Shown: positions 17,604-27,129 of the stretch, piece after piece
Layout: each line of letters begins with the position of its first letter
How positions within the stretch are numbered: the stretch's first letter is position 1
Origin: Cupriavidus sp. P-10
GTDB lineage: Bacteria; Pseudomonadota; Gammaproteobacteria; Burkholderiales; Burkholderiaceae
Length of the DNA stretch: 64,000 nt
Direction: 5' to 3'
Assembly: GCF_003402535.2 (NCBI RefSeq)
Contig: NZ_AP025171.1
Span: 2,790,001 to 2,854,000, forward strand
Notes under the pieces: generated by a model
Seen by the model: only the letters and a program-made list of their open reading frames with translations
The model's database searches: none
What the model was told of the DNA's origin: nothing
Translations under genes and position numbers: made by a program

Positions 17604-18512
17604 TCAGCGGCTCTCGCGCGGATCGAAGACAGCGGCAAGCCCGTCGCCGATCAGGTTCAGTGCCAGCACCGTGATGCCGATGGCCACGCCTGGCAGCACG
17701 CAGACATACCAGTCGGTGCGCAGCACTTCGCGCCCGGCGCCGACCATGTTGCCCCAGCTCGCCACGTTGGGATCGCCCAGCCCGAGGAAGGCCAGGCTCG
17801 ATTCGGTCAGGATCGCGGTGGCGACCATCAGCGAGGCCGACACCAGCACCGGCGTCAGCGTATTGGGCAGGATGTCGTGGACGATGATGCGGGCGTTGCT
17901 CGCACCCAGCGCTTCACTGGCGAGCACCATGTCGCCGTGGCGCAGGCGCAGCACTTCGGCGCGCACCAGCCGCGCCAGCGCCGGCCATGAGGTGATGCCG
18001 ATCGCCAGCGCGATGCTGGTCACCGACGGCTGCGCGATGGCGACGATGGCGAGCGCGAACAGGAACGACGGGATCGTCTGGAAGAACGTCGTGAGCGCGC
18101 CGAACACGCGGTCGGCCCGGCCGCCGTAGAAGCCCGCGGCGATCCCGCCCGCCACGCCCAGGGCGACCGCCAGCGCGGTCGAGACCACGGCGATCAGCAG
18201 CGACGTGCGCGCGCCGTGGAACAGGCCCGCGGCGATATCCCGGCCGAGCATGTCGGAACCGAACGGGAAGGCACGGTCGTGCCCCGGCCACAGCAGTGGC
18301 TCGGTGGCCATGTCGAGCGGATCGCCGGGATACAGCCAGCCCGCGCTTACGGCAGCGGCCAGCACCACCAGCAACAGCACGCTGCCGGTAAGCGCGCTCG
18401 GCGACGACCACAACCGGCGCCACGCGCCGCGGCGTGGCCGCGGCAGGGCCGGGGCACCGGCATTGGATTCGCCGGCCACCCCGGCCGGCAACGCTTGATA
18501 GGACGAAGACAC
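17604..18512 (-). CDS. ABC transporter permease, DppC-like
   Basis: This 302-residue inner-membrane protein has about six helices and the BPD_transp_1 coupling loop (EALGASNARIIVHDILPN). A short cytoplasmic N-terminus with RPRRGAW precedes the first helix. It forms the permease pair with the DppB-like protein encoded 10 bp upstream. The ligand is not predictable. Confidence 0.92.
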   Translation of the reverse strand: MSSSYQALPAGVAGESNAGAPALPRPRRGAWRRLWSSPSALTGSVLLLVVLAAAVSAGWLYPGDPLDMATEPLLWPGHDRAFPFGSDMLGRDIAAGLFHGARTSLLIAVVSTALAVALGVAGGIAAGFYGGRADRVFGALTTFFQTIPSFLFALAIVAIAQPSVTSIALAIGITSWPALARLVRAEVLRLRHGDMVLASEALGASNARIIVHDILPNTLTPVLVSASLMVATAILTESSLAFLGLGDPNVASWGNMVGAGREVLRTDWYVCVLPGVAIGITVLALNLIGDGLAAVFDPRESR

Positions 18513-18522
18513 TTCAGTACTC

Positions 18523-19509
18523 CTAGCGCGGCAGCCGGATACGCGGGTCGATGCGCGCGTAGACCAGGTCGACGATCGCGTTGACCGCGATCACCACCAC
18601 GGAGCTGCACAGCAGGATGCCGAGCAGCAGGTTGTAGTCGCGCTGGTAGAGCGCGTCGAAGGCGGTGCGGCCCAGTCCCGGCCAGGAGAACACGGTCTCG
18701 ACCACCACCGCGCCGCCGATCACCGAACTGGCCTGCACGCCGACCATCGTCACCAGCGGCAGCAAGGCATTGCGCAGCACGTGATGGGTCAGCACGCGGC
18801 GGCCGGGCGCGCCCTTGGCGACCGCGGTGCGCACAAAGTCCTGGCGGCGCATCTCGATCATGCTGGCGCGCATCAGCCGCACGTAGACGGCCATGTAGAA
18901 CAGCCCGAGCGTCACCGCCGGCAGCAGCAGGTGCCGCAACACGTCCAGCGCGTAGGCCCAGCCGGTCAGGCCCGATTCGACCGTGAACATGCCGCCCACC
19001 GGCAGCCAGTCCAGCCACACCGAAAACACCAGCACCAGCATCAGCCCGATCCAGAACAGCGGCGTGGCAAAACACAGCAGCGCCAGCGACGAGATCACCG
19101 TATCGAGCAGGCGCCCGGCGCGGGCGGCCGCCAGCACCCCCAGCGTGGCGCCGGCGACCACCGCGAAGGCGATGCTCGCGCCCATCAGCAGCAGCGTGGC
19201 GGGCAGCCGCTGCAGGATCAGGTCGAGCACCGGCATGCCCTGGCGGAACGAAAAGCCCAGGTCGAGCTGCGCCAGGTGCCAGAGATACTTGCCCAGCTGC
19301 ACCCACAGCGGCTGGTCCAGCCCGAACTGCGCGCGCAGCGCGGCCAGGTATTCCGGCGTGGCGGCGCCGGCTTCGCCGGCCAGCACCTGCGCGGCGTCGC
19401 CGGGCGCGAGCCGCAGCAGGAAGAAGTTGACGACGGCCATCGCCACCACCCCGGCCGCCTGCAGCAGCCGCTGCCAGGCGGGCGTGCGCGAGCTCGTGTG
19501 CGCAGCCAT
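18523..19509 (-). CDS. ABC transporter permease, DppB-like
   Basis: This 328-residue inner-membrane protein has the DppB pattern: an N-terminal helix with FFLLRLAPGDAA, a periplasmic segment (GLDQPLWVQLGKYL), a coupling loop (AVAKGAPGRRVLTHHVLRNA) and a C-terminal YARIDPRIRL. It starts 3 bp after the binding-protein stop and 10 bp before the DppC-like start, so the genes are tightly co-transcribed. Confidence 0.92.
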   Translation of the reverse strand: MAAHTSSRTPAWQRLLQAAGVVAMAVVNFFLLRLAPGDAAQVLAGEAGAATPEYLAALRAQFGLDQPLWVQLGKYLWHLAQLDLGFSFRQGMPVLDLILQRLPATLLLMGASIAFAVVAGATLGVLAAARAGRLLDTVISSLALLCFATPLFWIGLMLVLVFSVWLDWLPVGGMFTVESGLTGWAYALDVLRHLLLPAVTLGLFYMAVYVRLMRASMIEMRRQDFVRTAVAKGAPGRRVLTHHVLRNALLPLVTMVGVQASSVIGGAVVVETVFSWPGLGRTAFDALYQRDYNLLLGILLCSSVVVIAVNAIVDLVYARIDPRIRLPR

Positions 19510-19512
19510 CGG

Positions 19513-21204
19513 TCAGCGTGCCCCGTCGGCCTTGCCGGCGGTGGCAACCGTTGCATTACCGCCCGGCGGCACGGCAAACCACGCGTGCTTGAGCGACGCG
19601 TAGACCTGGTCGACACCGCTGACGGTATCGCGCAGCTGTGCCGACTGCACCGTGAAGAAGCGCAGCTCCAGCAGCGGCACCGAAGGCAGGTCGGTCTGCA
19701 CCACGCTCTGGAACTTCCTGAACAGCTCCACGCGCTCGGCCTGGCTGGGCGAGCCCTGGGCCTGGTCGATCAGCCTGTTGGCCTCGTCGCCGCGATAGCC
19801 CGAACCGTTCGACCACGGGATGTTCTTGCCCACGGTATCGGCGCGGTAGGCGCGGGTGACGCCCACCAGCGGGTCGGCAAAGCCGGCGAACCAGACCACG
19901 GCCAGGTCGAAGTCGCGGTCGCCATAGACGCGCCGGGTATAGGTCGGCGTGTCCTGCGTGCGCACGGTGACGTCGATGCCCACGCGCTTGAGCGCCTGCT
20001 TGATGTACTCGGCGCTGCGCTTGTAGTCGTCGCCGTACGGCAGGTAGTCGATCTGGACCTTGAGCCGGTTGCCGTCGGCGCCGCGCTTGAGGCCGGCCGC
20101 GTCGAGCAGCGCCTCGGCCCTGGCCGGGTCGTAAGGGTACCTGGGCACATTGCCGTTGAAGAACTGGCCGAGCGTCGACACTACCGGGCTCACCGCCGGC
20201 TTGCCGAAGCCGAACCACACCACCTTGTTCAGTGCATTCAGGTCGATGGCATGCGCCAGCGCCTGGCGCACGCGCACATCCTTGAAGTACGGCCGGTCGA
20301 CGTTGACGTCCATGAACAGCCACGGCGACAGCCAGTCATAGCCGCGCGTCTCCAGCTTGAGCGACGGCAGCTGTGCCAGGCGCTGCGCATCCTTCAGCGG
20401 CACCGGGTTGAACGGCGCGTACTGCGCCTCGCCCTTCTCCAGCGCGGCGGCGCGTGCGCTCGCGTCGGGGATGACCTTGAAGATGATCTTGTCCAGGTAA
20501 GGCTTGCCCTTGTCCCAGTAGTTGGGATTGCGCTCCAGCACGATGTAGTTGCCCTTGCTCCATTCCTTGAAGACAAAGGGACCGGTGCCGACCGGCTTGT
20601 TGTTGTACGGGTTGTTGAGGATGTCGGTGCCTTCATACAGGTGCCTGGGCAGCACCTGCGCGCCGTTGCTGTTGAGCGAGCTGAGCACGGCCAGCGATGG
20701 CTCCGAGAAGCGCAGCACCACGGTCAGCGCATCCGGCGTGTCGACCTGCGTGACCTTGCCGAACAGGATCTGGTTGCGCGGATGGAGCTTCTTCCACACG
20801 TTCTCCAGCGTCCATTTGACGTCCGCGGAGGTGAACGGCTTGCCGTCGTGCCATTTGACATTCGGGCGCAGGTGGAAGGTGAGCGTCTTCGAGTCCTTCG
20901 AGATCTCCCAGCGCTCGGCCAGCGCCGGCTTGAGCTTGAAGTCGTTGTCGTATTCGATCAGGCCGTCAAATACGTTGGCGCTGAAGAAGCCGGTCGGCGC
21001 GGCGGAATTCAGCGCCGAGGTCAGGATCACGGGCTCGGGCTGGATGATGGTGGTCAGCGTGCCGCCGGCGCGGGGCTTGTCTGCCGAGGCAGCGGGCGCG
21101 GCGCTGGCTTGCGCGGCGGCGCCAAGCAGGCCGAGGGAAAGCACTGCAGGCAGCAGCCACGCAAGCGGCGTGGCCGGCCGGAGGGTCCGGAGGAAGTTCG
21201 TCAT
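19513..21204 (-). CDS. Periplasmic substrate-binding protein, SBP_bac_5 family
   Basis: This 563-residue extracytoplasmic binding protein has a signal peptide (MTNFLRTLRPATPLAW start, cleaved near AQASA). The body has family-5 features such as the DGLIEYDNDFKLKPALAERW stretch, HDGKPFTSADVKWT and GTGPFVFKEW. The start at 21204 puts the signal peptide at the N-terminus. It leads a binding protein-DppB-DppC-AhpD-ATPase operon. Proximity to SfnB/DszA-like genes hints at an organosulfur or peptide-like ligand, but this is only contextual. Confidence 0.92.
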   Translation of the reverse strand: MTNFLRTLRPATPLAWLLPAVLSLGLLGAAAQASAAPAASADKPRAGGTLTTIIQPEPVILTSALNSAAPTGFFSANVFDGLIEYDNDFKLKPALAERWEISKDSKTLTFHLRPNVKWHDGKPFTSADVKWTLENVWKKLHPRNQILFGKVTQVDTPDALTVVLRFSEPSLAVLSSLNSNGAQVLPRHLYEGTDILNNPYNNKPVGTGPFVFKEWSKGNYIVLERNPNYWDKGKPYLDKIIFKVIPDASARAAALEKGEAQYAPFNPVPLKDAQRLAQLPSLKLETRGYDWLSPWLFMDVNVDRPYFKDVRVRQALAHAIDLNALNKVVWFGFGKPAVSPVVSTLGQFFNGNVPRYPYDPARAEALLDAAGLKRGADGNRLKVQIDYLPYGDDYKRSAEYIKQALKRVGIDVTVRTQDTPTYTRRVYGDRDFDLAVVWFAGFADPLVGVTRAYRADTVGKNIPWSNGSGYRGDEANRLIDQAQGSPSQAERVELFRKFQSVVQTDLPSVPLLELRFFTVQSAQLRDTVSGVDQVYASLKHAWFAVPPGGNATVATAGKADGAR

Positions 21205-21272
21205 GGTGGCTCGAAGCAGGACCGCGGCGCCTTGCGGGCGCCAGGGCAATGGAAGTCGCGGAACGACAGGGA

Positions 21273-21418
21273 CCCCCAATATATGAAACGCGTTGCGCGC
21301 AGCGAACGAAGGTTTGCGCATGGCGATATGCGCGGCATGCGCCTATGCACATGCCAAAACGGCACTTCCGTCGTGCCACGGCCTGTGCCTGCGGGAGGCA
21401 GCCACCCTATATTGGGGG
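21273..21418. promoter_or_regulatory. Divergent promoter region with mirrored TATATTGGGGG elements
   Basis: TATATTGGGGG occurs at 21408-21418 on the plus strand and at 21273-21283 on the minus strand, as an exact 11-bp inverted pair. Each lies about 65-70 bp upstream of a divergent start codon (21204 minus, 21484 plus). TATATT could serve as a -10 box in both directions. The region between is rich in GCATGC-like steps. Confidence 0.5.
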
Positions 21419-21483
21419 GCGACTTGCCGGGCAACGGCGTTCATCATGCATGGGACACAGCGCACGCCCCACAGGACCCACGC

Positions 21484-22056
21484 ATGGAACCCATCGCCCC
21501 CCAGCCGGCGCAGCGCACGCTGCGCCACACCCGCCAGATCCAGTGCCGCGGCTACCACCGCACCGATGGCCTGTTCGACATCGAGGCGGAAATGCAGGAC
21601 ATCACGCCGCTACCCACGTCACTGCCGTTCGCCAGCGTGCCGGCCGGCGGGCAGATCCACCACATGCGCTTCACCATGACCATTGACGCGGAACTGGTCA
21701 TCCGCGGCATCGAGGCCCGTACCGAGACCGCGCCAACGCCGTGGTGCGCCGCCATCAATGCCGCATACGCCGCGCTTGCCGGCCTGCGCATCGGCAAGGG
21801 CTTCCACCGCGAGGCCAAGGCGCGCCTGGCCGGCGCCAAGGGCTGCACGCACCTGACCGAGCTGCTGGGCCCGCTGGCGACCACCGCCATGCAGACCGTC
21901 ATGTCGATCCAGCGCGACGCCACGCCGTGGCACACCAGGCTGGAAGGGCACGGCCCCATGCCGAAGCCGTGGGTCCTGGACAGCTGCCATGCCTACCGGG
22001 AATCCGGCGAAGCGGCAGCGGTGGTGTGGCCGCTGCACCGGCGCGCGGCCGCCTAG
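21484..22056 (+). CDS. DUF2889 domain protein
   Basis: This 190-residue soluble protein reads from MEPIAPQPAQRTLRHTRQIQ. The patterns RGYHRTDGLFDIEAEMQD and a segment with LAGAKGCTHLTELLG and TAMQT match the DUF2889 family. Members have no established function; many lie near aromatic or organic-acid degradation genes. It is divergent from the ABC importer and convergent with the Bug-type gene 28 bp away. Confidence 0.75.
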   Translation: MEPIAPQPAQRTLRHTRQIQCRGYHRTDGLFDIEAEMQDITPLPTSLPFASVPAGGQIHHMRFTMTIDAELVIRGIEARTETAPTPWCAAINAAYAALAGLRIGKGFHREAKARLAGAKGCTHLTELLGPLATTAMQTVMSIQRDATPWHTRLEGHGPMPKPWVLDSCHAYRESGEAAAVVWPLHRRAAA

Positions 22057-22083
22057 CGGCGGAAGAGCCGCCGCGCTTGCACG

Positions 22084-23052
22084 CTATTCGGCGGTGATGT
22101 TTCCGTCCTTGATCACCTTTGCCCATGAGGCGAGTTCCTGAGACACGAACCTGTCCAGGGACGGAGGGTCCATGTACGCGGCGAATCCCCCCTGCTCTTC
22201 AATCTTTCGTCGATAGTCCGGGCTTTCCACGGTCTTCCTGATCGACGCCGAGAGTTTCCTGACGACGTCAGGCGGTGTTCCTGCCGGTGCGAAAACGGCG
22301 AACCACGATTCGACGTTGTAGCTTGGCAATCCCGCCTCGGCAGAAGTCGGGACGTCGGGCATCGAAGGATGGCGCCTGGGACCGGTGTAGGCCAGCGCCT
22401 TGATCTTTCCGGCCCTGACCTGGCCGATGACCGATGGCGGCGTGGTCACGAACATGTCCACCTGGCCGCCAATCAGGTCGCTCACCACAGGGCCGGCGCC
22501 CTTGTACGGTACGTGCGTCACCGGCACCTGGGCTTGCTTGCCGAACATGACCCCGGCGATATGTTGAATGGACCCATTGCCAGACGACGCATAGAACACG
22601 CCCCGACCATCCTTCTTGCCAAACGCAATCAGGTCGCGAAGGTTTTGTGCGGGAATCTTTCCGCTGACGGCAACCACATGCGGGGCACGCATCACCAGCG
22701 CAACGGAAGTAAAGTCAGCTGGCTTCCAGCGCGCCTGGGGAAACAGCGCCGGATTCCCAACGTGGTAGCCCGAGTACTGCATGAGGAGCGTATAGCCATC
22801 GGGCCTGGCTCGTGCGACGGCTTCAGTACCGATGTTGCCACTTGCGCCAGGCCTGTTCTCGATCACGACGGGCTGGCCCAGGTCCTTTGACAATTGCTCG
22901 CCAATCAGCCGCGCAACAATGTCGGTCGACCCTGCAGGTGCGCTCGGGACGATCATTGTGATGGGCTTGCCCGGATAGGCATCGGCAGCAAACGCCGGCG
23001 AGGCCGCCGCGAGCACGAGCGTCATCACGGAGGCTTTCATGCTCCAGTTCAT
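22084..23052 (-). CDS. Bug-family tripartite-tricarboxylate-type solute receptor
   Basis: This 322-residue periplasmic binding protein has a signal peptide (MNWSMKASVMTLVLAAA) and the Bug signature YPGKPITMIVPSAPAGSTD followed by ENRPGASGNIGTEAVARA. Bug receptors are very numerous in Burkholderiales and usually bind carboxylates; many lack an adjacent TctAB membrane pair, as here. The start at 23052 is supported by AGGAGA. It is the last gene of the minus-strand sugar-acid-type cluster, 81 bp after the SAF-domain gene. Confidence 0.92.
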   Translation of the reverse strand: MNWSMKASVMTLVLAAASPAFAADAYPGKPITMIVPSAPAGSTDIVARLIGEQLSKDLGQPVVIENRPGASGNIGTEAVARARPDGYTLLMQYSGYHVGNPALFPQARWKPADFTSVALVMRAPHVVAVSGKIPAQNLRDLIAFGKKDGRGVFYASSGNGSIQHIAGVMFGKQAQVPVTHVPYKGAGPVVSDLIGGQVDMFVTTPPSVIGQVRAGKIKALAYTGPRRHPSMPDVPTSAEAGLPSYNVESWFAVFAPAGTPPDVVRKLSASIRKTVESPDYRRKIEEQGGFAAYMDPPSLDRFVSQELASWAKVIKDGNITAE

Positions 23053-23133
23053 GTTCTGTCTCCTATCGAAGTATTTATCGACATATTTGCCGGAACGGAT
23101 TTCATCCATCCCGGCTCTTTTGCTGGTTGCCTG

Positions 23134-24474
23134 TTACTTCCTGAACAGCGCTTCCATTTCCTTGCGTACGCGGTACGCCGGCTGTTCCGCGTCGATGACA
23201 ACGTCATCCCAGGTCAGGGACTGGTCCTTGGGCACATCCCGACGCAGCTTCAGGTGGTGGGCCAGGCCGAGAGGCAGGCTGCCAACGCGCAGGGATTCCC
23301 TGGCGGGGAACAACTTGCCAAAGACCGTGTAGCCGCCTTCGCCATCCAGCATTTCTCCTGCCTTCAGGTCGCGCTTTGCCGTGGCGACCACATCAGCATT
23401 GAAGTGCTGGCCTACGCCGGTGGGCTCGCGGCGCAACCCCACGCTTGCCACGGAGATGCCGAGCTCCAGGCCGATGAGGTGCCATTTCTTGTACTGCACC
23501 ATGCATCGGCCATCGGGGTCGGTAAAGACCTGGTACTCCTTGAAGCAGCGGCGGATGTACTCGGTCGGTGCCTCGACGCAGACCCAGACCCCCTTGCGGA
23601 TGTCGTAGCCCACCGACGTGCCGTCGGGGTTCAGCGACGACACCACATCGACCACACCTTTCGCCGACAGGACTCCGCCTTCTGACTTGAGCCGCATGAC
23701 GGTTGGAATCTTCTCGACAGAAGCCGGCGCAAAGGTAATGCCTTCGGCCTGTACCTGGAGCCCGGTGGCATTCGCAATCGCCGTGCTTTCAATAGCCGGC
23801 TTCGAGCCGTCGAGGAAGGCATTGAACATCTTCGGGTTCATGCCGCCGATGCGCGCCTGTTCGGCCGTCACGCCCCAGTGGTCCCAGACCGTATCGGGCG
23901 TCGATTCACGGAAGTGGGGCAACCATTTGTGGCCGCGGCCCGCAGCGATGACAGGAAAGCCGCAGGTACGCGCCCAGTCGACAAGCTCGCAGGCCAGGCC
24001 AGGCTGGTCACCATAGGCAAGCGAGTACACCACCCCAGCCTCGCGGGCGCGATGAGCGAGAAGCGGCCCGCAGAATGCGTCGGCTTCCACGGTTACGTTG
24101 ATGACGTGCTTACCGTGCCTGAAGGCGGCCAGGCAGTGGTCGACCGCGGCAATGGGGTTGCCCGTGCACTCGATGATGATATCGACGCCAGGGTGTGCGA
24201 CCAGTGCCTGCCAGTCATCGCCAACGTGCGTCGAGCCCGTGCGCATGGCATCGTCCAGCGAAGCTGCCTGCGCGCGACCAGCTTCCCAACCCACTCGGTC
24301 GAGGCTGGCATGGGCGTTGGCGGGCACCAGGTCGGCAATGCCCACCATATGCACGCCAGGCGTGCGCGGCACCTGCGCCAGGTACATCGAGCCAAATTTC
24401 CCTGCGCCGATAAGACCGACGCGCACGGGGTTTCCCTGCTCGGCGCGAGCGAGCAGCTGAGGATAAAAGTTCAT
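23134..24474 (-). CDS. NAD(P)-binding homoserine-dehydrogenase-like oxidoreductase with C-terminal SAF domain
   Basis: The 446-residue product has an N-terminal Rossmann fold (VGLIGAGKFGSMYLAQVP) and a C-terminal SAF/AFP-like domain (TAKRDLKAGEMLDGEGGYTVFGKL). This architecture recurs in sugar-acid and polyol clusters, with the SAF part resembling the domains of UxaA-type dehydratases. It lies 32 bp after the IlvD/Edd gene. A TTG at 24480 is an alternative start. The reaction is unknown; an NAD(P)-linked step on a hydroxy acid is plausible. Confidence 0.8.
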   Translation of the reverse strand: MNFYPQLLARAEQGNPVRVGLIGAGKFGSMYLAQVPRTPGVHMVGIADLVPANAHASLDRVGWEAGRAQAASLDDAMRTGSTHVGDDWQALVAHPGVDIIIECTGNPIAAVDHCLAAFRHGKHVINVTVEADAFCGPLLAHRAREAGVVYSLAYGDQPGLACELVDWARTCGFPVIAAGRGHKWLPHFRESTPDTVWDHWGVTAEQARIGGMNPKMFNAFLDGSKPAIESTAIANATGLQVQAEGITFAPASVEKIPTVMRLKSEGGVLSAKGVVDVVSSLNPDGTSVGYDIRKGVWVCVEAPTEYIRRCFKEYQVFTDPDGRCMVQYKKWHLIGLELGISVASVGLRREPTGVGQHFNADVVATAKRDLKAGEMLDGEGGYTVFGKLFPARESLRVGSLPLGLAHHLKLRRDVPKDQSLTWDDVVIDAEQPAYRVRKEMEALFRK

Positions 24475-24506
24475 GGTCAATCCGGTGTGGTTGAAGCGAA
24501 CAGGTG

Positions 24507-26201
24507 TCAGCTACGAGGCTGGGCGAGGAAGTCAAGGTCGCAGCCTTCAGGCGCCTGCATGACGGTGCGCTGATAGAGCTCCTGATAGCCACCGCGCTTT
24601 CGCGGCAGCGGCTTGCGTTCGGCCAGGCGGCGGGCAATCTCCTCCGGCTCGACCAGCAAGTCGATCGTCTTCTGCGATACCGACAAGCGAATCCGGTCGC
24701 CGTTTCTCACCGCTTCCAGGGGACCCCGGGCTGCCGCTTCGGGAGAGACGTGCAGCACGATGGTTCCGTAGGCGGTGCCGCTCATGCGTGCATCCGAGAT
24801 GCGCACCATATCCTTCACGCCCGCCCTGGCGAGCTTCGACGGAATGGGCAAGTAGCCGGCCTCGGGCATCCCCGCGGCGAGCGGGCCGGCGTTCTTCAGC
24901 ACCAGGATGTCGTCAGCGGTGACGTCGAGGTCGGGTGAATCGATGCGGTTTGCCAGGTCTTCCAGACCCTCGAACACCACGGCGCGGCCTTCCTTCTCGA
25001 ACAGGGCGGGCGTTGCCGCGGCGCGCTTGAAGATGGCGCCATCGGGTGCGAGGCTGCCGTGCAGTGCGATCAGGCCACCCACGTGGCTTATCGGTTCAGA
25101 GAAAGCGCGGATGACCTTGCGGTCAACCCAGCCGGCAGGCTCGTCAAGGCGTTCACGCAATGTGCGGCCATCAACGGCCAGGCAGTCCAGGTTCAGCAAG
25201 GGACGCAGTTCGCGCAGCACGGCTCCCATGCCGCCCGCGGCATGGAAGTCCTCCATGTAGCCCTCGCCCACCGGCTTGAGGTCGACCAACACCGGCGTTT
25301 CATCCGAGATTTCGTTGAGGCGTTGCGGGCTGATGCGGATGCCAAGGCGACCCGCCACGGCAGTCAGGTGAATGATGGCGTTGGTCGAACCGCCCAGCGC
25401 CATCAGGACACGGAAGGCGTTCTCGACTGACTCCTGCGTCATGATCTGCGAGGGCAGGAGAGGCGAATGCGCAAGCCGTACGGCCGCCCTGCCGCTCTCT
25501 TCGGCGGCCACCAGGCGCTGGGAATCCACCGCGGGAATTGCAGCCGTACCCGGCAGCGACATGCCCAGGGTCTCGGCGATGCATGCCATCGTGCTGGCGG
25601 TGCCCATGACGGCACAGGTGCCTGCGGTCGTCGCCAGACGTGTCTCCACGGTCTGGATCTCGCACTGGTCGATTTCCCCCGCGCGAAACTTGCCCCAGAA
25701 GCGGCGGCAATCCGTACATGCGCCCAGTCGCTCACCCTTGTGCCGCCCCGTGGACATTGGGCCGGTGACCAGCTGGATGGCGGGGCGATTGGCGGAAGCG
25801 GCGCCCATCAGCTGCGCCGGCACTGTCTTGTCGCAGCCACCAATGAGCACGACCGCGTCCATGGGTTGCGCGCGAACCATCTCCTCGACGTCCATGGACA
25901 TCAGGTTGCGGTACACCATGCTGGTCGGGTTGAGGAACACTTCGCCCAGCGAGACCGTGGGGAACATGCGCGGCAGGCCGCCGGCAGCCAGCACACCGCG
26001 GGAAACGGCTTCCACGAGTTGCGGCATGTAGCGATGGCAGTTGTTGAAATCGCTGGGTGACGCGGCAATGCCGATTACCGGTCGGGACAGCAGTTCATTG
26101 GAGATGCCCATCGAATGCGCCATCGAGCGGCGCAGGTAACGCGCAAAGTCGCGGTCACCGTAGTTGGTCAATCCGTTGTCGAGGCCAAGCGGTTCAGCCA
26201 T
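24507..26201 (-). CDS. IlvD/Edd-family dehydratase
   Basis: This 564-residue Fe-S dehydratase has the family marks GGCDKTVPAQLMGA, CTDCRRFWGKFRAG and GTCAVMGTASTMA, with Cys residues placed as cluster ligands. In this family the enzyme removes water from a dihydroxy acid or aldonate. The context (beta-hydroxyacid dehydrogenase, SAF oxidoreductase, Bug receptor) points to an aldonate-type substrate rather than branched-chain amino acid synthesis. The start is at 26201 with GGAGA upstream. It is separated from the next upstream gene by a single base. Confidence 0.9.
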   Translation of the reverse strand: MAEPLGLDNGLTNYGDRDFARYLRRSMAHSMGISNELLSRPVIGIAASPSDFNNCHRYMPQLVEAVSRGVLAAGGLPRMFPTVSLGEVFLNPTSMVYRNLMSMDVEEMVRAQPMDAVVLIGGCDKTVPAQLMGAASANRPAIQLVTGPMSTGRHKGERLGACTDCRRFWGKFRAGEIDQCEIQTVETRLATTAGTCAVMGTASTMACIAETLGMSLPGTAAIPAVDSQRLVAAEESGRAAVRLAHSPLLPSQIMTQESVENAFRVLMALGGSTNAIIHLTAVAGRLGIRISPQRLNEISDETPVLVDLKPVGEGYMEDFHAAGGMGAVLRELRPLLNLDCLAVDGRTLRERLDEPAGWVDRKVIRAFSEPISHVGGLIALHGSLAPDGAIFKRAAATPALFEKEGRAVVFEGLEDLANRIDSPDLDVTADDILVLKNAGPLAAGMPEAGYLPIPSKLARAGVKDMVRISDARMSGTAYGTIVLHVSPEAAARGPLEAVRNGDRIRLSVSQKTIDLLVEPEEIARRLAERKPLPRKRGGYQELYQRTVMQAPEGCDLDFLAQPRS

Positions 26202-26202
26202 G

Positions 26203-27129
26203 TTACGTCTCCGTGTGGGGTGCTGCGGCGCTGAACTGCACGGCCAGCATGTCTTCAAAAAACCGAGTCATCGAGCCCTTGTCACTAGCTCCGTGGCCGG
26301 TCAACAGGCTCATCTGGTAGGTCGCGGTGGCCGCGGCAAGCACCGGCATCGGGATGCAATGGCGGGCGCCCAGCTCGGCTGCGCTGACCAGGTCCTTGTA
26401 GGCGGCCTGAAGCGGATAGCCATCGCTGAAGTGGCGCGCCAGGATGCGAGAAAGGAAGAACTCCGACGCATAGCTGCGTCCCGTGCCGCTATTGATGACC
26501 GCTGCAATCTTCTCGGCATCAAGCCCCATTCGCCGTGCCATCGGCAGGATCTCCGCCAGCGCCGCGCAGTTGATGTCGAAGAGCAGCTGGTTCACGAGCT
26601 TGGTGAGCTGGCCACTGCCGGCGTCCCCCATGTAGAGGATGTTGTTGCCCATGCGCTCAAGCCATGGCTTCACCGTCTCGAACGCCTCCTTCGCACCGCC
26701 ACACATGACGGTCAGCGTGCCGGCTTCCGCGCGCGATTGCATTCCCGACACCGGGGCATCGAGGAACGCGATACTGGCCGCCGCCAGACGCGAATGAATA
26801 TCCAGCGTGGCGCCATGCTCCATCGTGCTGGTATCGACCACGACGGCGCCCGGACGCAGCAGGCTTGTCAGCCCGCCCTCGCCGAACAGCACGTCCATCA
26901 CCGCCGCGGTGCCGGGCAGGCTCATGAACACAATTCGCGCGTCGGCGATGCCAGCCAGGGACTCGGCCGTCGTGGCGCCAGCGGCCTGCAATGCCGGATA
27001 GGCGTCCCGCACTTTCGACGTGACGCGCAGGTCCGTATCGGCATGCAGGAGATTCAGGGCCATCGGCTTTCCCATCTGGCCGAGGCCAACGAAGCCAACG
27101 ATGGTGCGGTCGGGATTTGCGGCGCTCAT
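26203..27129 (-). CDS. Beta-hydroxyacid dehydrogenase (3-hydroxyisobutyrate dehydrogenase family)
   Basis: This 308-residue NAD(P)-dependent enzyme has an N-terminal dinucleotide site GFVGLGQMGKPMA, the substrate-binding motif DAPVSGMQSRAEAGTLTVM and the catalytic Lys in GQLTKLVNQLL. The family oxidises 3-hydroxy acids, including sugar acids such as erythronate or glycerate derivatives. Its ATG overlaps the stop of the VOC gene (ATGA). It is part of the minus-strand cluster. Confidence 0.9.
   Translation of the reverse strand: MSAANPDRTIVGFVGLGQMGKPMALNLLHADTDLRVTSKVRDAYPALQAAGATTAESLAGIADARIVFMSLPGTAAVMDVLFGEGGLTSLLRPGAVVVDTSTMEHGATLDIHSRLAAASIAFLDAPVSGMQSRAEAGTLTVMCGGAKEAFETVKPWLERMGNNILYMGDAGSGQLTKLVNQLLFDINCAALAEILPMARRMGLDAEKIAAVINSGTGRSYASEFFLSRILARHFSDGYPLQAAYKDLVSAAELGARHCIPMPVLAAATATYQMSLLTGHGASDKGSMTRFFEDMLAVQFSAAAPHTET

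Noticed and set aside
18781..22056. 1091-residue plus-strand open frame
   Set aside because: Antisense to the permease and binding-protein genes; only its last part from the ATG at 21484 is real (DUF2889).
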